A DNA stretch of 64,000 nt from Actinomycetota bacterium (GCA_009699575.1 WLNY01000003.1:32426-96425); one strand, 5' to 3'; counted from the stretch's first letter, positions 36,701 through 45,451 are shown. Program-made: numbers and translations. The notes: a model not told the origin generated them from the sequence alone.

Positions 36701-38218
36701 ATGACTTTTACAGCACCAGTACTTTCCTACCAACTACTATCTCCAATTCTTATAGTCCTTGGGGGCGCCCTCATAGGAGTTCTTGTCGAGGCATTCGTTT
36801 CTAGAAAGTTACGCCCAATTGCTCAGTTGAGTCTGACGATTGGAACATTGTTACTCGCACTCTTTCAGGTTTTCACTATAAGAAATTCTCAATCAACTAC
36901 TGCGGCAATGGGTTCTGTTGTCATTGATGGGCCAGCGGTATTGATGCAGGCATCAATATTGGTTATCTCAATACTTGCAGCATTTCTAATTGCAGATACT
37001 GAGAATTTTGTCCCGGTAGCAGCTGCAGTTCCTGGCTCCGAAGATGAGCGACGGGCAATTCAAAGTGGTCAAACACTGACTGAAGTTTTTCCACTGACGC
37101 TATTTGCGGTGAGCGGAATGATGATTTTTCCGATCGCAACTGATCTCATTACCTTATTTGTTGCCTTGGAAATGCTCTCCTTACCTTTGTATCTCATGGC
37201 TGGTTTATCTCGACGTCGCCGACTTCTCTCGCAAGAATCTGCTCTCAAGTACTTTCTACTCGGTGCGTTTTCGTCTGCATTCTTCCTTTTTGGCGCTGCC
37301 TACCTCTACGGATACTCCGGGTCGGTTTCTTTTGAAGGCATTCGAATTGCCATCGCCGGTGGAAGCGGAAACGACATCATTTTGCTCATCGGAATTGCAT
37401 TTTTATCGGTCGGACTTCTCTTTAAAGTCGGGGCAGTTCCATTCCATGCGTGGTCACCCGATGTCTATCAGGGTGCGCCAACTCCAGTTACAGCGTTTAT
37501 GGCTGCAGCAACCAAGGTTGCAGCCTTTGGTGCAATGTTGCGCATTTTCTACACTGCATTTGCAAATGCACAGTGGCAATGGCGTCCACTTCTCATAGTT
37601 ATTTCGATCATCACAATGCTTTTTGGCTCTCTTGTTGCGATTGCTCAACGTGATGTAAAGAGAATGTTGGCTTACTCATCAATAGCCCATGCAGGATTTC
37701 TTCTTGCCGGTGTAATCGCTCTCAATAAAGCTGGTCTAGAAGGTTCAATTTTCTACCTCTTTGCATATGGAGTTGCCACTGTCGGAGCCTTTGGCGTTGT
37801 AACTCTTGTGAGAGATTCAACAGGTGAGGTGACAGATCTTAATCGCTGGGCCGGTCTTGGAAAAAGGTCCCCTTGGGTTGCGACTATTTTTGCGGGTTTC
37901 TTGCTTGCCTTTGCGGGGATTCCTCTAACAAGTGGATTCATTGGAAAGTTTGCTATCTTTTCAGCTGCATATGAAGGTGGATCAAAGTCGATTGTTATAG
38001 CTGGCGTTCTCTCCAGTGCGATTGCAGCATTTTTCTATATCCGAGTGATAGTACTTATGTTCTTTACTGATCCTCAAGAAGACGGAACAAGTGTTGTAAT
38101 TCCGTCCATACTTACTCGAGCAACAGTGGTGATCTGCTTTGTTGTCACGATTGCACTAGGTGTGTTCCCCTCACCTCTTCTTGATTCTATAAAAACTCTC
38201 GCGATATTTATTAGATAA
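36701..38218 (+). CDS. nuoN: NADH-quinone oxidoreductase subunit N
   Basis: Third antiporter-like subunit (505 residues). Recognisable segments are LFVALEMLSLPLYLMAGLSR, FKVGAVPFHAWSPDVYQGAP with TPVTAFMAAATKVAAFGAML, and MLAYSSIAHAGFLLAGV. It completes a 14-gene set in canonical order. Its stop shares one base with the start of the polyprenyl synthase gene, so the operon continues beyond complex I. Confidence 0.97.
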   Translation: MTFTAPVLSYQLLSPILIVLGGALIGVLVEAFVSRKLRPIAQLSLTIGTLLLALFQVFTIRNSQSTTAAMGSVVIDGPAVLMQASILVISILAAFLIADTENFVPVAAAVPGSEDERRAIQSGQTLTEVFPLTLFAVSGMMIFPIATDLITLFVALEMLSLPLYLMAGLSRRRRLLSQESALKYFLLGAFSSAFFLFGAAYLYGYSGSVSFEGIRIAIAGGSGNDIILLIGIAFLSVGLLFKVGAVPFHAWSPDVYQGAPTPVTAFMAAATKVAAFGAMLRIFYTAFANAQWQWRPLLIVISIITMLFGSLVAIAQRDVKRMLAYSSIAHAGFLLAGVIALNKAGLEGSIFYLFAYGVATVGAFGVVTLVRDSTGEVTDLNRWAGLGKRSPWVATIFAGFLLAFAGIPLTSGFIGKFAIFSAAYEGGSKSIVIAGVLSSAIAAFFYIRVIVLMFFTDPQEDGTSVVIPSILTRATVVICFVVTIALGVFPSPLLDSIKTLAIFIR

Positions 38219-39207
38219 TGTCATCCTTTGGTATTCCGGGCTTAGCGCCCGCTCTGGAGGAATCTTTAGCGGAGAATATGATTAGAGTTGAAACTCTACT
38301 TCGTAGTCAGGTTGAAGGAAAATACCCATTAGTCATTGAGACTTCTCGACACCTTATTGACGCGGGTGGTAAACGTCTTCGACCACTATTAACCCTCATT
38401 GCTTCGCATTATGGGGACCCAAACAAATTTGGAGTGATTGAATCCGCTGTGGTCTGCGAACTAACTCACCTAGGAACGTTGTATCACGACGACGTCATGG
38501 ATGAAGCGCCATTACGCCGAGGAGTTGAGAGCGGAAATAATCGTTGGGGAAATACGGTTGCAATTCTTACTGGAGATTATTTATTTGCAAAAGTATCTGA
38601 ATTACTTGCTGATTTAGGTCCAGAAGCTGTTCGTTTACAGGCTCATACTTTCGAGCGCTTAGTTATTGGCCAAATCATGGAAACACAAGGACCAGCCGAT
38701 GGCCAGGATCCTCTGGAACATTACTTATCTGTTGTTGCTGATAAAACTGGCTCATTGATCGCAACGAGTGCGCGATATGGAGCTTTACTTTCAGGTGCTC
38801 CTAAAGATGTAGTGGAAAACTTGACAGTATTTGGCGAAAAAATGGGAATAGCTTTTCAATTAGCCGATGATGTTATCGATATCGCAAGTGATACGAACGA
38901 GTCGGGTAAAACTCCAGGAACAGATTTAAGAGAAGGCGTAGCAACTTTGGTAACCCTTAATGTTATGAATTCTACAGATCCAAGTGACATGGAATTAAAA
39001 AACTTACTGAGCGCTCCAATCACAGATGAACGCTTAGTTTCACAAGTACTGAGTGAATTGCGTATCCATCCAGCTTTAGAAAAGTCTCGAAATCAGTTAC
39101 ATCAAATCGCGAAAGAAGCACGCGCCGCTCTGGGACCACTGCCTGTTGCGGATGCAACAGGAGCATTGATGTCACTCTGTGACGCTGTTATTGAGCGTAC
39201 GGCTTGA
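38218..39207 (+). CDS. Polyprenyl diphosphate synthase
   Basis: Trans-polyprenyl diphosphate synthase (329 residues) that elongates the isoprenoid tail, most likely of menaquinone. The first Asp-rich motif is LYHDDVMDEAPLRRG and the second is FQLADDVIDIASDTNESGKTPG; KRLRPLLTL is the usual N-terminal substrate-binding stretch. It corresponds to GrcC1 of mycobacteria, also near menaquinone genes. It is fused to the nuo operon by a 1-nt overlap. Its 3' end overlaps the convergent EamA gene by 36 nt. Chain length cannot be read reliably; small residues before the first motif (VVCELTHLGTLYHDD) suggest a long-chain product. Confidence 0.9.
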   Translation: MSSFGIPGLAPALEESLAENMIRVETLLRSQVEGKYPLVIETSRHLIDAGGKRLRPLLTLIASHYGDPNKFGVIESAVVCELTHLGTLYHDDVMDEAPLRRGVESGNNRWGNTVAILTGDYLFAKVSELLADLGPEAVRLQAHTFERLVIGQIMETQGPADGQDPLEHYLSVVADKTGSLIATSARYGALLSGAPKDVVENLTVFGEKMGIAFQLADDVIDIASDTNESGKTPGTDLREGVATLVTLNVMNSTDPSDMELKNLLSAPITDERLVSQVLSELRIHPALEKSRNQLHQIAKEARAALGPLPVADATGALMSLCDAVIERTA

Positions 39208-40065
39208 CCTAACGAGGTCAATCGCCAAAGCAAGAAGTGCAAGCCAAATAATAACGAAACCAATCCAACGACCGGTTGGCATATTCTCATGTCTAACGAG
39301 CACACCAACTAGAAATAGAATTGTAGGAGTTATATATTGCAATAGACCGATGATTGTAAAAGGCAATCGAGTTGTTGATGCGTTAAAGCTCAAGAGAGGG
39401 ATAGCGGTCACAATTCCCGCACTTATGAGAAGGATAGAAATTCCCGGAGCAGTACCTAATAGTCCTGTGCCGTTAATGCCCAAGTAAATTAAGTATCCAC
39501 CGTAAAATGGAAATGAGATCAAAGTTTCTAGCGCAAGACCTTGGAGCGCCCCTAGGTTAAGAGTTTTCTTTACCAAGCCATATGAACTCCATGAGATAGC
39601 AAGAGCAAGTGCAATCCAAGGCAATCGTCCAAAATCAATAGTAAGAACCACTACCCCCAGGGCACCAAGGCCGACGGTGATCCACTGTAAGGGTCGCAAC
39701 GTCTCGTGAAAAAGGAAAATCCCAAAACCAATCATGATGATGGGGATTACGTAATACCCCAACGCCGTTTCAACAACGTGACCATGATTGACACCCCAAA
39801 TATATGTCAGCCAGTTTGTTGAAATAAAGACAGTAGCCAAGGCGAGACGGAGAAAGGTTTTACGATTGCCGATTATAAGAATCGTAGATTTAAGTTGTTT
39901 ATTGATTCCAAGGGCAACAACACAAAAAAATAAAGTCCACACCGCACGGTGCGAAACGATCTCTAGCGCACCTGCTGGCTTTAGAAGCGGCCAATAGAGC
40001 GGAAATGCACCCCAGAGTGTGTATGCAGTGATGCCGAAAAAAAGGCCGGATTTATAGCGAGTCAA
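39172..40065 (-). CDS. EamA/RarD family transporter
   Basis: Ten-helix membrane protein (297 residues) of the drug/metabolite transporter superfamily, RarD-like (FFGITAYTLWGAFPLYWPLLKPAGALEIVSHRAVWTLFFC is the conserved start region). The exported substrate is unknown. The start is TTG, directly after the yajQ stop, so the two are probably co-transcribed. Thirty-six nt of its 3' end are antisense to the polyprenyl synthase. Confidence 0.88.
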   Translation of the reverse strand: MTRYKSGLFFGITAYTLWGAFPLYWPLLKPAGALEIVSHRAVWTLFFCVVALGINKQLKSTILIIGNRKTFLRLALATVFISTNWLTYIWGVNHGHVVETALGYYVIPIIMIGFGIFLFHETLRPLQWITVGLGALGVVVLTIDFGRLPWIALALAISWSSYGLVKKTLNLGALQGLALETLISFPFYGGYLIYLGINGTGLLGTAPGISILLISAGIVTAIPLLSFNASTTRLPFTIIGLLQYITPTILFLVGVLVRHENMPTGRWIGFVIIWLALLALAIDLVRSSRTLNNSVTE

Positions 40066-40557
40066 TTAACGAAAGTTCGTAAATTGAACTGCAAACTCCC
40101 AAGAGCCATCTTTGACCATCTGAATTGCATCTTGAAGGTCATCTCGACTCTTGCTTGTCACGCGAAGCTCATCACCTTGAATTTGAGTCTTGAGTGACTT
40201 CGGTCCTTCATCTCGAAGAAATTTTGCAATCTTCTTTGCATTCTCTGTTGAAATTCCTTCTTTAAGAGGACATGAAATTTTGTAAATCTTTCCGCTCAGC
40301 ACTGGGGCTGCTGGATCAATATGTTTGAGTGAGACACCGCGTTTAATCATTTTGTCTTTAACAACATCAAGGGCTGCTTTTGCACGCTCTTCAGTGTCAG
40401 CCTCAATAAGGATCTTTTCACCTTCGAGTTCGATTTTTGAACCAGTATTTTTAAAATCGAAGCGAGTCTCAATCTCTCGGACTGCCTGATTAATTGCGTT
40501 ATCGAGTTCCATGCGATCTATTTTTGAGGTGATATCAAAACTGCTGTCAGCGGCCAT
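40066..40557 (-). CDS. YajQ family nucleotide-binding protein
   Basis: Cytoplasmic protein (163 residues) of the YajQ (UPF0234) family, made of two RNP-like domains; some members bind cyclic di-GMP or RNA. The family start ADSSFDITSKIDRMELDNAI with NQAVREIETRFDFKNTGS is diagnostic. An AAGGAG site lies 9 nt before the ATG. The orthologue in M. tuberculosis (Rv0566c) is also just beyond the polyprenyl synthase gene, so this is conserved order. Role in this organism unknown. Confidence 0.93.
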   Translation of the reverse strand: MAADSSFDITSKIDRMELDNAINQAVREIETRFDFKNTGSKIELEGEKILIEADTEERAKAALDVVKDKMIKRGVSLKHIDPAAPVLSGKIYKISCPLKEGISTENAKKIAKFLRDEGPKSLKTQIQGDELRVTSKSRDDLQDAIQMVKDGSWEFAVQFTNFR

Positions 40558-40596
40558 TGCGGGTGCTCTCCTTTATGAAATAACGATGATGACTTT

Positions 40597-41541
40597 TTAG
40601 GCGCTGTGGGCGCTCATCACTTCAGAGAGCAAGTTTATAGCCTTCTCCCGATCAGGATAGGAGGATTGCGTGCCTAAACGCGTCACACTATCTGAAGCGC
40701 AGATACATCCAAGTTGAATTGATTTCTCATCTCCAAGTGCAATTGAAAGACCGTAGGCAAATGCCCCCACAAAGGCATCACCAGCGCCTGTTGTGTCAAT
40801 CGCGTGGACTTTTGGGGCCGAAACACGGTGCACAACGCCATTTTTGTCGCAATATGCAGCTCCTGCTTCACCGAGGGTCACCAAGATATGTTTATTAAGA
40901 AGCTGGGAAAGTTCGCGGATAATCTCATCACTTGATGGAGCAAGTCCCGCGGGGTGCATATCAGCAAATTCACTTTCATTGGGAATGACCCAGTCACTTG
41001 CTTCGAGAAGTTCGGCAGTTAGTGGAGCAGAGGGTGCTGGATTAAGAATTGTTATAATTCCCCGTGCTCGTGCGCGGCGAAACGCCTCTGCTGTTACTGC
41101 TTGCGGAATCTCTAGCTGCCCAATTACCACTCCGACACTTTCTCGTGAGCTAATTTCATCAATGGCTGTAGCACCTTGCTCTGGCGTCATAGCGTTATTT
41201 GCGCCAGGCACGCAGATAATTCGATTGGTGCCATCTGGTTCTACCCAAATAGGCGCAACTCCACTGGGCCCGCTGGTTCGTGCTACGTAGGTTGTATTAA
41301 TTCCCTGATCAGCAAAATTCTTAATCGTTGAATCGCCGAAAACATCATCTCCTAGCGTATTTACCATGTAGACAGATGCTCCTAGGCGCGCTGCCATGAC
41401 CGCTTGGTTGGCACCTTTGCCACCAAAGCCCAATGCGAAGTTATCTCCCTGAACAGTTTGCCCACGCTCGGGCAGTTTCTTGGCATAAGCAATCATGTCG
41501 ATCATGGTGCTTCCAACGACAACAACACAGGGATTACTCAT
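40597..41541 (-). CDS. rbsK: Ribokinase
   Basis: PfkB-family sugar kinase (314 residues) that phosphorylates ribose to ribose-5-phosphate. Substrate-site motifs are MIDMIAYAKKLPERGQTV and GFGGKGANQAVMAARLGA; the C-terminal catalytic signature is DTTGAGDAFVGAFAYGL, with Asp as base. It is divergent from the LacI-type regulator across 146 nt that contain a LacI-like operator. The role here is clear from context: nucleoside hydrolases encoded nearby release free ribose. Confidence 0.93.
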   Translation of the reverse strand: MSNPCVVVVGSTMIDMIAYAKKLPERGQTVQGDNFALGFGGKGANQAVMAARLGASVYMVNTLGDDVFGDSTIKNFADQGINTTYVARTSGPSGVAPIWVEPDGTNRIICVPGANNAMTPEQGATAIDEISSRESVGVVIGQLEIPQAVTAEAFRRARARGIITILNPAPSAPLTAELLEASDWVIPNESEFADMHPAGLAPSSDEIIRELSQLLNKHILVTLGEAGAAYCDKNGVVHRVSAPKVHAIDTTGAGDAFVGAFAYGLSIALGDEKSIQLGCICASDSVTRLGTQSSYPDREKAINLLSEVMSAHSA

Positions 41542-41605
41542 ATCCGCCCATCAAATTCGTTTGGCAAAGTTGTAGACGAAAATGTACCCCAGGAGATACG
41601 CTCTC

Positions 41606-41619
41606 TGCAATCGTTATCA
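41606..41619. promoter_or_regulatory. Candidate LacI-family operator between rbsK and the regulator
   Basis: TGCAATCGTTATCA fits the general LacI/GalR/CcpA operator pattern TGWAANCGNTNWCA at all but one position, with the central CG. It lies in the divergent rbsK/regulator region, 68 nt before the regulator start. An identical 12-mer (TCTGCAATCGTT) occurs in the second candidate at 49327-49338. Binding is inferred, not shown. Confidence 0.6.
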
Positions 41620-41687
41620 GTAGTTAATTTCCGGCTCTCAAGTGGGATTAGATAGGCCGCTGTGAAAACAAGGATGGAGGCGCAAAG

Positions 41688-42737
41688 ATGACAACTGTGA
41701 CAATTACACAAGTTGCAGAACGAGTAGGCGTCTCTGTCGCCACGGTGTCAAGGTTTCTCAGTGGCAACAATGTTCGAGAGGAAGATGCGATTAGAGAAGC
41801 AATCGCGCAGTTAAATTATCGACCGTCCGCAGCTGCTCGAAATCTTAAGTCTGGCAAGACAAGCACGATTGCAGTGATTGTTCCAGATATTGCAAACCCA
41901 TTTTTTGCATCAATCGTTCGCGGCGCTGAGAAAGCCGCAGGCGAGAAATTTATGGTGCTCCTAGTAAATACTGATGGCAACCCCAATCGTGAAGAACGAA
42001 TTCTTACCCAACTCTTTGGGCGAGTCGATGGCGTCATTATGGTTCCACTCACTGAGGATGAAGTGGCGCCTACCGCATTCGGTAAATTTGGATTTCCTAT
42101 TGTTTTTGTCGATCGCATATCAAAAGAGAGCCATGAATTCGACTCTGTTTTAGTTGATAATGTCAAAGGTAGTCGACTTGCTGTTGAAAAATTCATCGCA
42201 CTTGGGCACACAAGGATTGCAATGATTGGTGGACCACTTGATTCAACTCCTGGAAAATTACGTCGAGATGGATTTCATGCTGCCCTGAAGAAGGCAAAGA
42301 TTGAAAATAACCCCGAGTATTTTGTAGAGGCTGACTTTAATCAAGTCGGTGGGTTCGCAGCGATGACTAAGTTGCTTGACCTAGATAACCCTCCTACTGC
42401 CGTGCTATCCGCAAATAACCTCATGACCATTGGCGCCCTAGAAGCAATTAAGTCGCGTGGGGTATGCGTTCCAGAGGAGCTTTCGTTTATCGGTTTTGAC
42501 GATATCGAAATGGCGACATTGCTGGTTCCACCATTGACTGTAGTGAGTCGTGATGTGGAATCTCAAGGCGCGGAAGCCATGAGAATTATGATTAATCGCC
42601 TTGACCCTAATAATAGACTTTCCCCGCAGCACAAAATGATAGATGTGAAATTGATTGAAAGAGGATCATGTTCGAATCCATGGTTATGGAGCTCGAAAGA
42701 TTCAAAAATCGATCAAGGAAGCAAGAAAGTAAAGTAA
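41688..42737 (+). CDS. LacI family transcriptional regulator
   Basis: DNA-binding repressor (349 residues). The N-terminal HTH and hinge are ITQVAERVGVSVATVSRFLS with a GNN loop, followed by the periplasmic-binding-protein-like core (TSTIAVIVPDIANPFFASIV, then VDGVIMVPL, VLSANNLMTIGAL and ELSFIGFDD). A GGAGG ribosome site lies 7 nt before the ATG. It lies between rbsK (divergent) and the nucleoside ABC transporter (39 nt downstream), so ribose or a nucleoside-derived sugar is the likely effector. Two candidate operators (41606 and 49329) suggest it controls both the rbsK side and the MFS/nucleoside hydrolase operon. Confidence 0.92.
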   Translation: MTTVTITQVAERVGVSVATVSRFLSGNNVREEDAIREAIAQLNYRPSAAARNLKSGKTSTIAVIVPDIANPFFASIVRGAEKAAGEKFMVLLVNTDGNPNREERILTQLFGRVDGVIMVPLTEDEVAPTAFGKFGFPIVFVDRISKESHEFDSVLVDNVKGSRLAVEKFIALGHTRIAMIGGPLDSTPGKLRRDGFHAALKKAKIENNPEYFVEADFNQVGGFAAMTKLLDLDNPPTAVLSANNLMTIGALEAIKSRGVCVPEELSFIGFDDIEMATLLVPPLTVVSRDVESQGAEAMRIMINRLDPNNRLSPQHKMIDVKLIERGSCSNPWLWSSKDSKIDQGSKKVK

Positions 42738-42741
42738 TACC

Positions 42742-42755
42742 TGAGTGATCACTCA
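42742..42755. repeat. Perfect 14-bp palindrome upstream of the binding-protein gene
   Basis: TGAGTGATCACTCA is a perfect inverted repeat without spacer. It lies 22 nt before the start of the BMP-family binding-protein gene, between the regulator stop and the ribosome site AAGGAG (42763-42768). It lacks the central CG of the LacI-like sites. It may be an operator for another regulator or act at RNA level. Confidence 0.5.
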
Positions 42756-42776
42756 AACTAACAAGGAGACAAACGA

Positions 42777-43826
42777 ATGCAGAACAGAAATACCAAGAAG
42801 AAGGGCTTGCTTGCAGTAGTACTTGCAGCTGGCCTCGCTTTTTCTGTTGTAACAGCTACTGCGCCTAGCGCATCAGCAGCAACAAAGATTACAAAGATTG
42901 GTGTTGCCTTTGACTTAGGCGGCCGCGATATTCCGGGCTTCAACCAGCTCGCATATTTTGGTGCACGCGATTACGTCAAGACACACAAAGGCGTAAAGAT
43001 TCAGGAACTACAGGCTGCACTATCTGATACTGATGCAACTCGTGAAGAGCGTTTACGTCTTCTCGCAACTTCAGGCTCTAACCCAATCATTGCGGTTGGA
43101 TTCACATATGCAAGCTCACTCAAGATTGTTGCGGCAGAATTTCCAGATGTAAAATTTGGAATTGTTGATGACTCAACTGTTGTGTTGCCTAACGTTCAGG
43201 GAATTGTTTTCGCTGAGCAAGAAGGTTCATTCCTAGTTGGAGCAGCAGCTGCTCTAAAATCTAAGACTGGCAACGTCGGCTTCATTGGTGGAGTTCAGAC
43301 TCCACTTATCCAGAAGTTCGAAGCTGGATATGCAGCTGGTGCAAAGTCAGTTAACAAGAAGATTAAAGTTCAGGTTTCATACCTTTCAGTATTCCCTGAC
43401 TTCTCAGGCTTCAATGACCCTGCAAAGGGCGAAGAAGCTGCACGCGGAATGTTTGATAACGGCGCAGATGTTGTGTACTCAGCAGCAGGCGGTTCAGGAG
43501 CCGGTGCTCACAAGGCAGCTCTTGCAATGAAGAAGTGGTCTATCGGCGTAGATGCTGATGAATGGGCATTCCCTTCAAACAAGGCATACAAGTCTGTAAT
43601 TCTTACTTCTATGTTGAAGAAGGTTGATGTCGGCGTACTTGCATTCATTAACTCAATCGACAAGGGAACATTCAAGTCAGGTTCAGTAACTTTCAACCTC
43701 AAAAATGGTGGAATTGGTTACTCAACTAGTGGTGGACGTGTTTCTTCATACAAGAAGAAGATGGACACTCTTATTGCAGGAATCGTCAAGGGAAAGATCA
43801 AGGTTCCTTCAAAGCCAGCCATGTAA
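42777..43826 (+). CDS. BMP family nucleoside-binding protein of an ABC transporter
   Basis: Extracytoplasmic solute-binding protein (349 residues) of the basic membrane protein (BMP/PnrA/Med) family, which binds purine and other nucleosides. The core starts with KITKIGVAFDLGGRDIPGFN and includes FGIVDDSTVVLPNVQGIVF and GNVGFIGGV. The signal peptide is KKGLLAVVLAAGLAFSVV followed by TATAPSASA. There is no lipobox cysteine, and no cysteine anywhere in the protein, whereas family members in Gram-positive bacteria are normally lipoproteins. AAGGAG lies 8 nt before the ATG. A long stem-loop separates it from the ATPase gene, which would allow higher expression of the binding protein. Confidence 0.92.
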   Translation: MQNRNTKKKGLLAVVLAAGLAFSVVTATAPSASAATKITKIGVAFDLGGRDIPGFNQLAYFGARDYVKTHKGVKIQELQAALSDTDATREERLRLLATSGSNPIIAVGFTYASSLKIVAAEFPDVKFGIVDDSTVVLPNVQGIVFAEQEGSFLVGAAAALKSKTGNVGFIGGVQTPLIQKFEAGYAAGAKSVNKKIKVQVSYLSVFPDFSGFNDPAKGEEAARGMFDNGADVVYSAAGGSGAGAHKAALAMKKWSIGVDADEWAFPSNKAYKSVILTSMLKKVDVGVLAFINSIDKGTFKSGSVTFNLKNGGIGYSTSGGRVSSYKKKMDTLIAGIVKGKIKVPSKPAM

Positions 43827-43869
43827 GTGACTGACTTAAAATAGTAAAAAATAATAACTTGTAAGAAGA

Positions 43870-43901
43870 GAAGTCACCGGCAAGAGATTGCCGGTGACTT
43901 C
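43870..43901 (+). terminator. Strong stem-loop between binding-protein and ATPase genes
   Basis: A perfect 14-bp stem (GAAGTCACCGGCAA paired with TTGCCGGTGACTTC) encloses the 4-nt loop GAGA. The sequence after it (TTATACAAAACC) is not a run of T, so it is a weak or partial intrinsic terminator or an RNA-stabilising 3' structure. Such stem-loops are common after the binding-protein gene in ABC operons, where they raise its mRNA relative to the downstream genes. Confidence 0.75.
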
Positions 43902-43936
43902 TTATACAAAACCAAACCACCAAGAAAGGCACAGAA

Positions 43937-45451
43937 TTGAGTGCAATAGTTGAGATCCAAGGTATTGAAAAGAAGTACCCCGGTGTTGTTGCAAATCACA
44001 ACGTAAATCTCGCAATTAAAAAGGGTGAAATTCACGCAATCATCGGCGAAAACGGTGCTGGAAAATCAACCTTAATGAAAATTCTGTACGGAATGGTGAT
44101 GCCCGACTCGGGAACAATTTTAGTCGATGGTAAAAAAGTTATCTTCAAGTCTCCGCAAGATTCAATTGCGCTAGGCATTGGCATGGTCCATCAACATTTC
44201 ATGTTGGCAGATAATGCAAGTGTCTTGGAAAATGTAATCCTCGGCAGTGAACCAACCTCATTCGGAGGCGTAATTCAGGTAGACGCTGCTCGTGCCAAAC
44301 TCATTGAAATAACAAAAAATTATGGCCTTGATATAAATCCTGATCAACTAGTAGCTGAGCTCGGTGTTGGCGAACGTCAACGTGTTGAGATCGCAAAAGT
44401 TTTGTATCGCGGGGCACAGATATTAATCTTGGATGAGCCAACTGCGGTACTCGTCCCTCAAGAAGTTGATGAACTTTTTCGAAATTTGAAAGACCTAACA
44501 TCGCATGGACTCACAATTATATTTATTTCACATAAACTCGATGAGGTCCTATCGATAGCCGATGATATTTCTGTTATGCGCGCAGGAACAACAGTTGCTT
44601 CAGTAATACCTAGCAAGACGAATAAGAAGGAACTTGCAGAATTGATGGTTGGGCGAGAACTTCCAAAACGTAGGGAAGTCTCAACTAAGCCGGGCTTAGA
44701 AAAAATTCTTGAAATAAAAGATGCTACCTATGTAACTCCAGACCACCGCGAAATTCTTCATGGCGTTTCACTTGAAGTTCATAGTGGTGAAATTCTTGGA
44801 GTCGCTGGAGTCGAAGGAAATGGCCAATCGGAACTCATTGAAATGATCATGGGATTAGTAAAGGCAAGTTCAGGAAATGTCTCAATCATGGGCCACGATA
44901 TTTCCGATTCTTCATCACGCGAGATTCGTGATTCAGGCGTTGGGTATATTCCGCAAGATCGCCAAAGAGATGGCCTTCTAATGTCTGCGCCCCTCTGGGA
45001 GAACAGAATTTTGGGCCACCAAGCTACTGCGCCAATGGCCAATGGGTTCTGGCTCAATAAGGCGGCAGCCAAGAAAGATTCCGAGAGAATTGTTGTAGAT
45101 CTTGATGTGCGCACGCCGAGTATTAATGTGATGGCCGCTGCACTCTCGGGAGGAAATCAACAGAAATTTATTGTTGGACGTGAGATGGCGGATAAACCAA
45201 GCCTGCTTATTGCAGCCCAACCAACTCGTGGTGTCGATGTTGGAGCTCAAGCACTAATTTGGAATCAACTGATTGAAGCGCGCTTGGCTGGCATGGCAAT
45301 TCTTCTCATTTCTGCTGACCTCGATGAACTCTTTAATTTATCCGACCGTTTAGCCGTGATCTCGGGCGGAAAAATAGTTGCAGTACTTGATCCAGATAAA
45401 ACGACTCCAGAGCAACTTGGATTAGCAATGACAGGAGAAAAAATCGCATGA
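43937..45451 (+). CDS. Nucleoside ABC transporter ATP-binding protein
   Basis: Double-domain ATPase (504 residues) of the RbsA/YufO type. The first domain has Walker A GENGAGKSTLMKIL, Q-loop region GMVHQHFMLADNASVLEN, signature LGVGERQRVEI and Walker B ILILDEPTAVL. The second has a degenerate Walker A (GVEGNGQSELIEMI, lacking the lysine), signature LSGGNQQKFIVGRE and a switch region. This asymmetry is normal for the subfamily. The start is TTG, and AAGAAAGG lies upstream. It overlaps the first permease by 4 nt. Confidence 0.93.
   Translation: MSAIVEIQGIEKKYPGVVANHNVNLAIKKGEIHAIIGENGAGKSTLMKILYGMVMPDSGTILVDGKKVIFKSPQDSIALGIGMVHQHFMLADNASVLENVILGSEPTSFGGVIQVDAARAKLIEITKNYGLDINPDQLVAELGVGERQRVEIAKVLYRGAQILILDEPTAVLVPQEVDELFRNLKDLTSHGLTIIFISHKLDEVLSIADDISVMRAGTTVASVIPSKTNKKELAELMVGRELPKRREVSTKPGLEKILEIKDATYVTPDHREILHGVSLEVHSGEILGVAGVEGNGQSELIEMIMGLVKASSGNVSIMGHDISDSSSREIRDSGVGYIPQDRQRDGLLMSAPLWENRILGHQATAPMANGFWLNKAAAKKDSERIVVDLDVRTPSINVMAAALSGGNQQKFIVGREMADKPSLLIAAQPTRGVDVGAQALIWNQLIEARLAGMAILLISADLDELFNLSDRLAVISGGKIVAVLDPDKTTPEQLGLAMTGEKIA

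Noticed and set aside
41552..41563. CAAATTCGTTTG as a second operator near rbsK
   Set aside because: Only the outer four bases on each side are symmetrical and it does not match the other two LacI-like sites; too weak to list.
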